A stretch of 64,000 bases of DNA from Collybia mongolica (taxonomy: Eukaryota > Basidiomycota > Agaricomycetes > Agaricales > Clitocybaceae). Both the position numbers and the translations under genes were made by a program. Location: positions 1,550,001 through 1,614,000 of the forward strand of contig JAAXNY010000009.1 in the NCBI GenBank assembly GCA_013420905.1, read 5' to 3'. Of this stretch, positions 11,700 through 22,695 are shown piece after piece. Under the pieces are notes generated by a model. The model was given only the letters and a program-made list of their open reading frames with translations. It was not told the DNA's origin and ran no database searches. Numbering within the stretch: the first letter of the stretch is position 1; each line of letters opens with the position of its first letter.

Positions 11700-12010
11700 T
11701 TGAGTTATCGTAAGGTCAAGTGGGTGGGCAAACGACGAGGATCCACAACGACTTCAGGCTTGTGTCCGAGTCAATGACATGGACGGCAGTAGCCGGTCTA
11801 TACTATCACGTGCAATTGTAGAGCAGAATTTCAATTGTAAATTTATATAATATTATGTGTATTTATTGATATGCTATTCCACTTGCACTTTTACAGCTAA
11901 TTGCATATTGATACTACTGTATCAGTGGCCCATCATTGCCTGTAATGCTTATTTTCATTTTGGCCACTTCCACAGCTCCATTTGCCTCAAAAAAGAAACC
12001 ATAGCTTTTA
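11700..12010. other. Upstream region of PS synthase and edge of the first repeat block
   Basis: No gene seen. A CACGTG palindrome sits near 11808 (CTATCACGTGCAA). From about 11820 the sequence turns AT-rich and loses codon-like structure, marking the start of the repeat block. Confidence 0.4.
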
Positions 12011-12023
12011 TCCAAATAAGATG

Positions 12024-12984
12024 TTTTTTTTTTTTTTTTTTTTTGAATCATATAATAATATTAAGTGCATGTGGGTTTGACCCAGCTACATGCGGGCATA
12101 GACACCTATTACCACTAAGTAATCTGTAATGGGCCATCAGGGTGGAGCTGTACACTAAGTTGCTCTCCAGGTCATATTATGGGTCTAGACTGAGGATACC
12201 TGCAGTCCAACGGTATTGTACTGTACCATGTCTGAACCTCCCAATGCCTTAAAGGTTTGCCTTCACTTGTCGGGGCATGGTCCCCTCCCTTCACATTGGT
12301 ACCCTGTTCCACTCCCCTCCTGGTATTTTCAGGTTGCCCTGGAAACCCATTACTCCCCCCCAGTGTTGAAGATAAATGTCCAATCTAAATGAATGACCCA
12401 TACCTCAAACCTGCTCCCCCTCTCCTGAGTCCCTCTATTACTTGCCCCCCTGTTCCACACTGCTCTCCCAAAGCAATGACTCCCCTCCAAAATGAGGCTG
12501 CCAAATCCCACCATTGGATGATAAACTAGCATTCTCCCCAAGAGGTGTGCTCTGTGCAGGGACAGTAGCTGATCAGGGGCCAGACCCCTTCCTCCTTTTG
12601 TATTTGGGTGTAGTGGTTAAGCGAGTACAAAAAAAATCATCAAAAATGTTGGCAGTGATGCTCCCTAAGGATCTGCGTGAAGCAGAGTATGAGAGTTGTG
12701 GTGTCCTCGTGTGGCCTGGTAGTTGATAAGGTGGATGTGAACAGATTAGTGAAGCCCCCAGTACAGGCAATATGAGATGACCCTGCAGATAGTCAGGATC
12801 AGCTCTGATAAGTTAAAAATTTGGATATGGTGTAAAAGGATAGTGGCCCAGGCCAAAAGAATGGTCTGATGAAAGGTGATGTTGATTAGGGATGAGGTGT
12901 TAGGTAGTTTATAGACGACCTAGTGCAGGAGGGATGAATTCCCACAGTTGGATGGTGGTGGTAAAAGATCAAGAAGCATCATTG
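12024..12984 (-). mobile_element. Poly(A) non-autonomous retroelement, copy 1 (SINE-like, 961 bp)
   Basis: The plus strand begins with about 21 T (12024-12044), so the element lies on the minus strand with a 3' poly(A). It is flanked by a perfect 13-bp direct repeat, TCCAAATAAGATG, at 12011-12023 and 12985-12997: a target-site duplication of the kind LINE machinery makes. A second copy at 47507-48462 is nearly collinear over its whole length and has its own, different duplication. No reading frame is conserved between the copies, so it looks non-coding. At about 960 bp it is long for a SINE; a truncated LINE is the alternative, but both copies share the same 5' end, which argues for a real unit. 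Confidence 0.8.
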
Positions 12985-13230
12985 TCCAAATAAGATGTTC
13001 AACTCAAAACAACAAATAAATGTCCTGAGTTTCATGGAGAGGCTTGAGAAGGTGATTTTGATCAAGTGTATTGTCTTTTGATAGTCAGGCCCACAACTAT
13101 GGAAAAGGGCACAGGAAATTGGTTGGATACAAAACCTTCTATATATCAATACCTTCTATTCTATACATTTTATAACAGTGATACAGTGACAAGCATGGCC
13201 ATGCTCCATGCATGTCAATGGCCTTTTTTG

Positions 13231-13723
13231 GTACTGTACTATTTCATTCAATTCATTGGCATTGTGACCTGTGACCACTCTGACATATTATCTTGTTCAA
13301 TGAACACTCTGGTGACCGTGACCCACCTAAAATTTTGTCAACCATCAATTGATTGGCTCGGTTACCACCTTGGCTCCAAAATCTTCTAACTTGGCACCAT
13401 AATGAATTTATAATAATGATGTTCATATAATTGTAGCCTCATCAGTGACACTGCATTGGAATAGACTCTACATCCTGCTCCACACTCTCAACACCAGTCA
13501 TGTCTTTACCTACCATACCACAGGAAATTCAAGCAGCTCTTCTACCCCATGAGAAGCTCTCTGTTTCAGAGTTTCTAGAATTCCACATCCCTCCTGTCAC
13601 CTCCTTGACAAGTTTCATTGATGCAGGAGATTATCTGACCATGGAAGATCATAAAAGCTATGACTTCTGAGTCAAAGAAATATGCTCACTGTGACCAACA
13701 AATTGAATGAAATAGTACAGTAC
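13231..13723. mobile_element. MITE-like element with 23-bp perfect terminal inverted repeats
   Basis: Positions 13231-13253 (starting GTACTGTACTATTTCATT) are the exact reverse complement of 13701-13723. A further partial copy of the right repeat occurs at 13948-13969, so a related end lies nearby. The interior holds a 56-codon frame from ATG 13500 to TGA 13668 (starts MSLPTIPQEIQAALLPHEKL) with no recognisable match; it may be chance or a gag-like scrap. No clear target-site duplication was found. Class unknown. Confidence 0.55.
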
Positions 13724-13969
13724 TTACTGCTTTGTATCTTTTTGGCACAGAGACAAATATGACTCAGCATCCAGTCAGGCATGTATGCAACATGGCTTAT
13801 AAGCATCTAGGGAGTGCCAAAACCAGTTTTACAATGTAAAAAAGCTGAATTTGTGAACCCTTCCAGAGGTTCGTCAATCCTTGTTGTGACCTGGGACAGC
13901 TGTGGCATTCCATCACCTCCCATTGGCCTGTGACCTGTGACTGATGAATTGAATGAAATAGTACAGTAT

Positions 13970-14776
13970 CTTCCAAGTCTGACTGACTTGATGATGACCA
14001 ATCTCACTCTGACTGACTTGAAGATGTCTGACCTTACTCCAATCACTGAGCTCAAATGCTGATCTGACTTCAACTTCACCAACCACTGACAGGATCTCCA
14101 GAATCAGATCAGATCACCAGATCAGATTTCCACTTGTGTACCCTTTGGGGATATGCTTTCTTCAACCTCCTGGAAACAGGTAGTATATAAATTTTATTTA
14201 CCTGCTATTGCACTCTAGTACATTTATGTACATATTTCCCTTTTCCCTTTTTCCTTGCATCAGATGACTCTGTCCAACTTAGAGTACAAAAGTAGTATAT
14301 AAGCCCCCCACTTTGTCTGTAGAAAGTATCTATCAAAATTCACCTCTATATCTACCCTCTCTTGCATGCTTTAGAGCTCTAAAAAGCTCTCTTCTCAATG
14401 CAGTTTATCTGTCTCATGCTCCGACTTTGATCCAGATCCAGAGATGCATTCTCACACTTTTGCACTGTTCATAGAGGCTAAAAAACATCGCACCACACAT
14501 AAGTAGTGCACATTGCAACTTTGCACTGTTCTTGTCTGTGCCTTGGTTTATGCCACATAGCAACAGTTTGCCTATCTAGTGAGAAAGGCCAATCAACACC
14601 AACCTCCAATAACCAACTGCTGACTTCCTGACCTAAGTCCAACTTGGTGCAGTACTCTTATATTCTGTAGCCAACTTCTTAGTCCTTTGGTGATTGGGAA
14701 CTCCTCTAAACTATACTAACCTAGAGGACATGTAGGGTTTGTAGCTCATTTAGCAACATCCCAGCACACTTGGCAT
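13970..14776. other. AT-rich spacer between repeats
   Basis: No gene or RNA recognised. The sequence is low in CpG and lacks long open frames. Short tandem-like phrases such as TGACTGACTTGA recur at 13980-14030, but no clear element borders are seen. Confidence 0.35.
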
Positions 14777-15508
14777 TGTCAATGGCCTGAAACTGTTTGC
14801 ACATGTAAAACCAACAAGTAAAGCTATTAGTATTACTTCTAATAACTAAGTAAAGGGTATTGGAAGGATTAGAGTTGAGCACTGTGACAGCTTATCAGAG
14901 TGAACCAGTCTAATGATTAAATACATCTATCAGTATGGGGGAATATGAGTGCAGAGGTAAGGAATCTTACCCCCACTTCATGCTACAATAGGATATATTG
15001 TGTGCACAAATTAAGGACCAGATTGCTTCAATTGTCTTGATTAGAATTGTCTCAAAGTACTTGGCTAAGAGATTGCAGAATTGAAGAGTCCAGTTCACTT
15101 GGAACTTAGTACTTGTATTGTCCATTGAAATTATTAGGTGCTTGGCCTTTGGTGCACTTGGTACCTCTGTTTTAAAAAATCACTTGGACTTATTGATCTG
15201 CTTGGGATCATTAATAATTGAACATACACTTGGTACTCAGTCTATTGAATTAAAAAGCTATTATAAAATATACCTAAGGTTTAAACACTCATGTTAAAGC
15301 CTTGTCTGAATCAAACCCATAGAGATATCATTGAAAAGGCTTTGGCTAGTACTATTAAAAACTTAGTGCTTTCATGCACTCAAACCCGAACTCAAATCAG
15401 GCAATTCCTACTGTTTTGTGTGTTGATTGTTAGATTTGGTGTGTGTGTGTATGTAAGTGGTTACATTTCATAGCATCAGCATGCTTATAGCCCAGGAGCC
15501 CCCTTTCA
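14777..15508 (+). repeat. LTR-like repeat, copy 1 (about 732 bp)
   Basis: A segment starting TGTCAATGGCC and ending CCCCCTTTCA. It matches, in reverse orientation, two parts of 46348-48831 (46348 to about 46930 and about 48650-48831). In the second locus the TG end follows a purine tract and a gypsy pol remnant, which is why I read it as an LTR. The ends are TG...CA as expected. Here it appears without internal coding sequence, so it may be a solo LTR; no target-site duplication was confirmed. Confidence 0.6.
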
Positions 15509-15664
15509 CCACTTGGGATCATTAATAATTGAATGTACACTTGGTACTCAGTCAATTGAATTGAAAGCTATTATAAAATATACCTAAGGTCTAAACACTT
15601 GTGTTAAAGCCTTGTCTGAATTGAATCAGTTGAGAGATCCTTGAAAAGTCTTTGTCTAGTACTA
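15509..15664 (+). repeat. Partial direct duplication of the LTR-like repeat
   Basis: 15512-15660 repeats, with some changes, the stretch 15204-15346 inside the LTR-like repeat (shared phrase CTTGGGATCATTAATAATTG). It ends at the TA dinucleotide that borders the Tc1-like end. It marks a local rearrangement or a second, truncated LTR copy. Confidence 0.6.
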
Positions 15665-16135
15665 CAGTAGGTCAAAAAACTGTCCCAATGTTTGGTCATT
15701 TTATAATGATTTACTTATAACAGAGTACTGGGGATTAATATCATTCTGAGAAAAACATATATGATACTACACCATATTAGCTTTGAAATGAGCCCTTACT
15801 TTCCTTATTTGAATAAAAACTCATTTCATAACAAATTGAACAAAATAATTACTCATTGGGACAGTTTTTTGACCTACATCTCCAAAGTCTCTATTTACAC
15901 AATTAATACTTGGTATGACCACCTTTTGCCTTAATAACTGCTTGAACCCTTCTAGGCATGCTTTCTATAAGTGTCTGGCATGTTTCTGGTGGAATTCTAT
16001 TCCATTCCACTACCACCCTATCCCACAACTCATGTACTCCTTTGGGGGCTGTTGGGTATTTCTTAAGTGCCTTCTTCAACACTACCCAGAGATGTTCAAT
16101 GGGGTTGATGTCAGGGGATTGTGCTGGCTGCAGTT
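15665..16135 (-). mobile_element. Tc1/mariner transposase C-terminus and terminal repeat (remnant)
   Basis: On the minus strand, 16120 down to 15903 reads PAQSPDINPIEHLW, then ELWDRVVVEWNRIPPETCQ and SMPRRVQAVIKAKGGHTKY with a stop. This is the conserved end of Tc1-type DDE transposases. Past the stop, the left edge begins CAGTAGGTCAAAAAACTG directly after a TA (15663-15664), as for Tc1 ends. A perfect inverted copy of 24 bp of this end (15667-15690) lies at 15854-15877. Upstream transposase sequence is missing: homology breaks at about 16125, where LINE sequence begins. The element is dead. Confidence 0.8.
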
Positions 16136-16138
16136 TGA

Positions 16139-18711
16139 AGCTGCTCAACATGGTGTACTCCACCCCAATCAGTTCGGAGGAGTCTGTCAGAACTCCACCA
16201 AGGATGCTGGTTGTTTCCTCACACATGTTGTCCGCTCTGGATGGCGTGCCAAACTCAAGATGAGCGTCGTTGCCTTCGACCTTGCTCAGTTCTTCCCATC
16301 CATAAACCATGAGGTCCTCCTACACATCCTCGAGAGACAGGGATTCATGCCAGAAGTGGTTGCATTCTTCAGGTCATACCTCGTTGATCGTCATACTAGA
16401 TATGCGTGGGACGACGAACTGTCCCTGCTCTTCCCATCCAGCATTGGTCTGGGACAGGGCTCTGCCATGTCCCCTATCCTCTCTGCTCTATGCCTTGCAC
16501 CCCTCCTCAAGGAATTTGAATGGAGGGTTTGCATAGCCTCGCTAATTTCCTATGTGGATGACAGCACCATTATAGTGCAATCGGACACGTTCGAACAGAA
16601 CCTTGTTAAGCTCAAGGGAGCTTACAAAGTCGTGTTTGAGCTCACCCAGGCAATGGGTTTGGTACTCGAACACAGCAAGTCTGAGGGATTCCACTTCTCT
16701 CAAAAACACAGTGATATCAACCCTGACATCGACCTTGGCTACGCCCCATATACTGGGAATACCCCCCTCCCCCCTGGCACCATTTGGCGTTACCTCAGGT
16801 TCTTCTTTGACCATCCCCTCACATTCAGAGAGCATGTCAAGCGATACACAAACAAAGCCCTCACCTCTGTGAAGGCTATGCTCTCCCTTGGCAACTCCGT
16901 GTGTGGGCTTAGGCCCAAGCACAAGCAAATGCTTTACCGAGCCTGTGTTCTCCCCATTGCTACATATGGGAGCAGGCTCTGGATGTATGAAGGGGCCTGC
17001 ATGGCAGGCCCTCTCGATAACCTCTGGAAGATGCAAAGGCATGCTTGCCTTTGGATCACTGGTGCCTTCAAGACATCCCCAAACGGGGCTGGTGGGACCC
17101 TCACAGGCATCCCCCCTATCCACCTTCATGTTAAGAAGTTGGTGGAAAGGAGTCATGTCCACTCCCGTGTGCTTCAGGCCTCGCACGCCTTTTGTTGCCT
17201 CATCGACGGGAACCACAAATTCTCTGTTGAGACCCTCAATGCCCGCAACCCAAGCCTACGGCTTGGGAAACTCATATCGCCTGTCATAGAGGCCTGGACT
17301 AACCTTGGCCTCTCTTCCCTGGATCTGGATCCTGTCCACCCACTCAACCAACTGGGCATGCGCCCCAGGGACTTGTTCCCTGATCACATAGTCTATGATA
17401 TTGTCACCCCCCCACCTAAGGGCAGTGATCACCACAAGGATTTCATGAAAGACTGCATCACATCGCTGAAGAGCGCTGTTGATGAGGCCTCTCACTCCCC
17501 ATTGAGCATCTGCATCATCACTGATGCATCCACTCCCCCTCCTCCCATGCAGTCAGTCGCGGTCTACCACGTATGGCATGCCAGGGACTTATATGAGGAC
17601 TGGTACACTACCAGCCTCTCTATGTCTGATGACGCTGAGCTGTGAGCAATTGCGGAAGGCATCTGACAGGCAGCTGACATTGGACTAGAGGACATTCATG
17701 ATGTCCACATCTTCTCTGACTCCACCAATGCCCTTAGGCGTTCCCTCGACGTGTCTCACCACTCAGGTCAAGCGTCCGCCCTCAAAGTGTGTGAGGTGCT
17801 GCTGCCTTGGCTGCAGCTCCGCGCCATCCACAAGATACACCTCCACCACATTACAAATGGAGTGGAGATTGAAGACCACCAACTGGCACACATCAGTGCT
17901 GTCTCGACTCGTGTTGAGGCAGGTGGAGCGCCAGTTATATCTGCTGACTTCACATGACGCAAAGCAGTCACACGCATGCTTGATGGCTGGAAGTCTCTCT
18001 TCCAGTCCAAGAAGTACATTGGCTCCAATTTCCTGATGCTCTATGCGAAAAAGGACACCCCACTCACCCTGACCCATGTAAACAATGGGCCGTGGATGTG
18101 CAAGACTGGTCACAGCCATGCTTTGACCGCTCGCGTGGTGCGATGCATCACTGGACATGCTCCAATTGGGGTGTTCTGATCACAATTCTTCAAGGAAGAA
18201 TCTGTCTCCTGTAGGTGCAGTGCTCCCCTGGAAACCATACAACATGTCCTATATGACTGTCTGCAACATGGATGGGAAGACAAGCCCAGCCATCAGCTGC
18301 ACTATGCGTGGCTGGTTCACTTCCTCTCAGAGGACGAGAGCGCATTCACGTTCGACGTTCCCTAGTCCTAAACAGGCTAGGGGTGGTACTCAGTTCTAAG
18401 TGATGGCTATAGGGTGCTCCCTGCCTGAACATGTGAACCTGGATAATCGGTGGACTCAAAGCCACCACCCACTGCGGGGCACCGCAGTGGGGGGCCTACC
18501 CCCTGGTGTAGATTGGCCCTTCTGGCCTGTGTACAATGAGCTCTGGCTCCATTCGCTAGTTCGACCTTGGTCAGGCAAGCATCCCAGCTCCGTGGCACTT
18601 TGTCCTCTGCCCCCCCTCCCCATTCCCCCAATTACTACTTGTAGTGACCAGCACATGTATTAGGTACAGTTGGTATATAAAATGTTGAACCAAAAAAAAA
18701 AAAAAAAAAAA
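16139..18711 (+). mobile_element. 5'-truncated Tad-like LINE: reverse transcriptase and RNase H, decayed
   Basis: Recognisable LINE sequence starts in mid reverse transcriptase at HPNQFGG. The catalytic blocks follow: VVAFDLAQFFPSINH (motif A), LGQGSAMSPIL (motif B) and ISYVDDSTI (motif C, YVDD). The open frame runs to a TGA at 17643. The same frame continues as an RNase H domain (IITDAS, AIAEG, HIFSDSTNALRRSLD) and a C-terminal CxC...H...C zinc-like motif, but with further in-frame TGAs at 17664, 17955 and 18177. All four are explained by CGA to TGA. A poly(A) run at 18691-18711 closes it. The endonuclease and N-terminal part are missing, typical of incomplete target-primed reverse transcription. 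No clean target duplication was found; the 5' end abuts Tc1 sequence. Confidence 0.85.
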
Positions 18712-18922
18712 TTCACAAAGGGTGAGGACTGTGGGAAACTTCTGGCCTACTTTTAGCACAGTACATTGGTGCACCAGAGCTCCCAGATCCCCCTGTACAG
18801 GGGGGGGGGGTTAATATATTAAGCATTGTGTGTAAGTACAGTCCTTGATATATCAAGGTGCTAGCTGCTGGTGTTTTGCTAGCCAACTGTACCAAACTGT
18901 ACCAAACTGAGGTTACTGAATA

Positions 18923-19911
18923 CAGTCATCCACCACCATTTGGGACGCTATGACCATTTGGGAAATGTTAGAATTCTAAGCCAACAGCACAACTTTTAGC
19001 CTCGGACTTTTTGGCAATTTGATTGAGCATACATATGTCATGTATCACTGAAATATTGGGGCATCGGGATGTCTCAATTGATTGCTAGACGATGATCATC
19101 GCATGAACTCACCCAAAATGAAATTTATTTTCAAGTTGTGCAAAAAACAACGTAATCTGATGCAGTAAAAAGTGGTGTAACTTGAAGTACTTGATATTCC
19201 CCTTGTATCGCACAATTTCTGTGGCCATGATGTAGCGAAATAGTGCAAAAAACGACAAAATACATCGAACACGATGATTTGGCCTGCCGATCAGTGTCAC
19301 ATCACAGTTGCCTAATTTGGCCCAAGCCCCGTTTTGGACGCGCGCTCAAAATCGGTCATTGCGCGGATGACTGGTAAGGCTCAATCAAAAAGGCAGACAA
19401 AAAAAGCCAAAGCAGATCTCAAGGAAAAGCCATCCGACAGAGAAACAAGGACAAGAAGGACGAGTACAGTGAAGCGATTGCGACCTGGGAGGCCGAGCGA
19501 GATGTTGCCAAGGCGGAGAAAAGGCGGCCTTCCTGGGAAAAGCCAAAGTGGAAGGACTGGAACCCTGAAAAGTTGTTGGCGAGGCCGAAGAAACATGCAG
19601 AGGAGGACGACGAGGAAATTGAAGGCGATGGTGAGGATGCAGAGATGGATTAGATGGCGGGTTGGTGGTAGCCGGAACAACCGGTGTGATTTTGGTCACA
19701 TCCCAAATGGTCAAAAAAGTGCGATAAGGACTTTTTCCACTGATCCTCTTAGATATCGATCACACATGCTCCGATTGTCATTGAAACATCATAGAAACTT
19801 AGGGTACATATCATAGTAAAGATCGGTCGGGTCAGATTTGCGAGGCATGGAGCAAAAATCGATTCCGAGGCCCAAATATATTTGGTCATCCCAAATGGTG
19901 GTGGATGACTG
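18923..19911 (+). mobile_element. TA-flanked DNA transposon with pogo/Fot-like transposase tail
   Basis: The ends are inverted repeats: 18923 starts CAGTCATCCACCACCATT and the right end (to 19911) is its reverse complement over about 23 bp, flanked by TA at 18921-18922 and 19912-19913. This is the TA duplication of Tc1/mariner/pogo elements. A second subterminal copy of GACCATTTGGGA follows the left end. Inside, frame 1 from about 19402 to TAG 19651 encodes a Lys/Glu-rich tail (EYSEAIATWEAERDVAKAEK, then WEKPKWKDWNPEKLL and an acidic end). That resembles the C-terminus of Fot1/pogo-type DDE transposases. The catalytic domain is absent, so it is a non-autonomous deletion derivative. Confidence 0.75.
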
Positions 19912-19991
19912 TAGGCCCTAAGTGAATTGAACATTTCTTGAAACTTGCATAATTCTTGGGAATTTTGGACTTGGGAATTTACAGCAGTTTT

Positions 19992-20233
19992 CAAATGGAA
20001 TGGCACTTGTGTGAAAGATTTTCAACATCATGATTTCACAAAATGACATAAATCCCTTTTTGGGATTCCCATAAACATGTATAACCTCGCAGGAGATATA
20101 TACCGATGGCAGGCAATTATCGATGAATATGGATACCTAACCAGACACCTAACACCGTCCCAAAAAGGTCACTTTACGACATTTATGAAATCATGACGTC
20201 AGAGAATTTTCACGCAAGTGCCATTCCATTCAA
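19992..20233. repeat. Foldback element with about 75-bp imperfect inverted arms
   Basis: The left arm from 19992 (CAAATGGAATGGCACTTG) is the near reverse complement of the right arm ending at 20233. Pairing continues inward through the TCATGATTTCA region to CCTTTTTGGGA around 20067 and 20160. The spacer is about 90 bp. The structure could form a long hairpin, like a foldback MITE. No transposase sequence is visible. Confidence 0.6.
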
Positions 20234-20508
20234 AGCCTGCAACTCACAAAAAGCTCAATGATTTTTATTGAGGCTCAGCTTAATTTTTTTTTTGGTGTTA
20301 TGGCTCCATGCACATTGGGGGTGGCTTTTTCGGCTCATTGCCAGAGCCTGTGAAGCTAGAATTTTCTTAAACCTCACTGAAATTTTGACAAGATATACAA
20401 AATGTTGATATGGCAGAACTACTCTATTGGACACAATAATTAGTCTTCTGCGGGGAGTTAGTGCACAGATCATTGCGCTTTAATGCACAGTCTGATAATG
20501 ATTCTTCC

Positions 20509-22336
20509 TTATTCGACCATTACTTCACTGTCTTGGTGGACCTTGCACAACTCTCGACTCCTGGCCGCATACTGATTTGGGTGTGTTACGCTTTCACCCC
20601 CGCCAATACCTTCCCCTCTCTTAACTCCCAAAGTCGAATGCGTAACTTCAAATACGCGCGTGCATGCTACATGATAAAGGCCTTTCTTGACTGGCCCTAG
20701 TATTTCTGGCATGTCGGCTAAAGTCAAGCCTCGGGATGCATACGTTGCTAAAAGCGCTGTTTGAAGGTTCTCCACTGAGTAATGTCGGTATGGACACCCG
20801 TGATCAGAAGGTCCAGGAGTAAGGATTTGCTGGCAGCTGTTTATTCATGAATAAATGTTATCTCATGAACAAAACCTACTCACCTTTTCGCCGCGTAATT
20901 AGCACGTTTCCCTTCTAATCCATATGAATGCCGAATATTGTACTTGTACTCTTTGTTGAACTTGTCATCGGTAATCCTACTAAATGACTTGCGCCAAAAC
21001 AATATGGCCTCCTCGATAGGTAGTCCCAAAACCTGGACTCGCATAAGATTGACAACGGCGAGGCGAAGAAAGAATGGGTGACCTTCAAGAAAAGCCCGTA
21101 TTGCAGCCGCCCAAAGTGCTTGAGATGATGATCCCGCCGCAGATTTCCGTGCAGAGTGCGCATACACATTGGGAAGTGTTTCTGAGCTAACTCGTCCACC
21201 ATTTCTGCTTTAATAACGTCCTCCGTTGTCTCTCCTGCTGAACCGCCCCAATCCGATGGAACACCAGCGAGGAAACCTTGCGATAAGTTATTAAGGATGG
21301 GAACGATGCGCGTATCTTCGTCAAGGCGAGGTAGCGACCTTGCCGTCATCTAAACTTGATAAGGAAACAGGCAGTGAAAAGAAGGATTCCCATACCTGAA
21401 GAGCTTTCTCAAGCTGTACCTGAAACTCTTGGAATACGATACTCGACTGCTCCTTACCTGGAACGTAGGCCCATCCTCCTTTTAGGAATACTTTTCGCTT
21501 TTGGACAAGGTCAGGGACGCGTGACCATTTCACCTATGAAGATATTTGTCCAGAGGATCTTTAATTGAATAAGCTTTCCTTGCCTTATAAAACCTCTCTG
21601 ACTCAAAAGCTTCCGCTCGTTCGGACTCTGATTTGGGACCTTGGTACGACCCAAACAACTCCGTTTTGTATTTGAGTTTTTCTGATTTGTCAACCTGGAT
21701 ATATTACAAGTTAAAGGCACATTGTGCATTGTGCTTCGGGGCTTACTGGTATCCAATTAAAATTTCGGGAGCTCAGAAAACTCTCCCTCTCAGAATAACC
21801 GTCGCTCTCATAGCGAACTTTGAAGAGCGTCAGTTCTGCCTCAACAAATCGACGTCGTAATTCTTCACTAAGTAACCAGAAGTAAAAGAACTATTGGGAA
21901 TTAGAAAAAATTGTACTTACGAGCGACAAAACGCGAGTCGTAGCACAAAGTGACCCAAATGATCCTTCCTGCGTTCAGCATCTCTATCCACAGACGAAGC
22001 TGAAGTTGCATTCAAGGGAAGATACTTCATGCATTGAGTGCTCGTCACAGCCTTAAGCTCTTCCCATGAGCGTTGACGTGCACGGGACGATTCGATCTCT
22101 GCAAGAATTCGCAGTCGATCCAGCGCGCATATTTCAAATTCTTCGACAGTAACATCGTACATGGGCGGCGTGTCGTAGCTGTATATAAGAAGTAATCAGG
22201 TGTCGTTGAGCCCATGTTATAAGTTTATACGGACGAACAAATTGAGTCTATAGGGATATATGAGAGTGCCATGGTTTGAGACCTGTGGAGACGACTTATC
22301 ATTGTACGTTAGTTTCCTCTCTGTGCTCTTGAACAT
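20509..22336 (-). CDS. PRI2: DNA primase large subunit
   Basis: Regulatory, iron-sulfur subunit of the primase part of DNA polymerase alpha-primase. The start MFKSTERKLTYNDKSSPQVS reads without an intron into GTLIYPYRLNLFV, then YDTPPMYDVTVEEFEICALD. The C-terminal [4Fe-4S] domain keeps four candidate cysteines: HFPMCM, SCQQILTPGPSDHGC (two) and YHVACTRVFE. Also present are HLKHFGRLQYGLFLK, ITDDKFNKEYKYNIRHSYG and GLEGKR. It ends HQDSEVMVE with a TAA at 20509-20511. An MBF-type MluI box lies 49 bp upstream. Neighbours are a transposon block downstream and the disordered-protein gene upstream, so there is no operon-like context. Confidence 0.92.
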
Positions 22337-22384
22337 GATAATTGTGGGGTTGAAGCTGCGATGTTAGTGCAAACGTTTAACGCG

Positions 22385-22390
22385 ACGCGT
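22385..22390. promoter_or_regulatory. MluI cell-cycle box upstream of PRI2
   Basis: ACGCGT, immediately preceded by AACGCG (22379-22384), lies 49 bp upstream of the PRI2 start. DNA-replication genes are classic targets of MBF-type G1/S factors. NSE1 in this window has the same motif. Confidence 0.5.
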
Positions 22391-22695
22391 CACGCCGCAC
22401 GCGCCACTAGTTATGACAGTCACATCACGAATTATAACTTTGTCCATCTCGATCTGTAAATATCTCGGAAAATGTGACATGAAAAGTCATGTGTTGTTCA
22501 ATCATCCTTGCAGGCATCTACCCAAATCTGTTACTAGAAATGAGTCTATAATAGGTGCAAGTTAGACTACATGTGATATTCGACCATCCATGCAGGGGAG
22601 GAGCACAGCTTAGAACGCAGCGATGGTAATAAATCACAGTGATGTGGTGGATGCAAAAAGAACAGGACAGGTTAAATATTATATAGTTTATGTGA

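Noticed and set aside
12350..12541. Minus-strand frame in the poly(A) element (ending HLDWTFIFNTGGE)
   Set aside because: A similar frame in copy 2 (47829-48104) has a different upstream part through frameshifts; no sign of selection on protein.
15915..16140. N-terminal extension of the LINE open frame
   Set aside because: This part is the complement of Tc1 transposase, so the fused frame is accidental.
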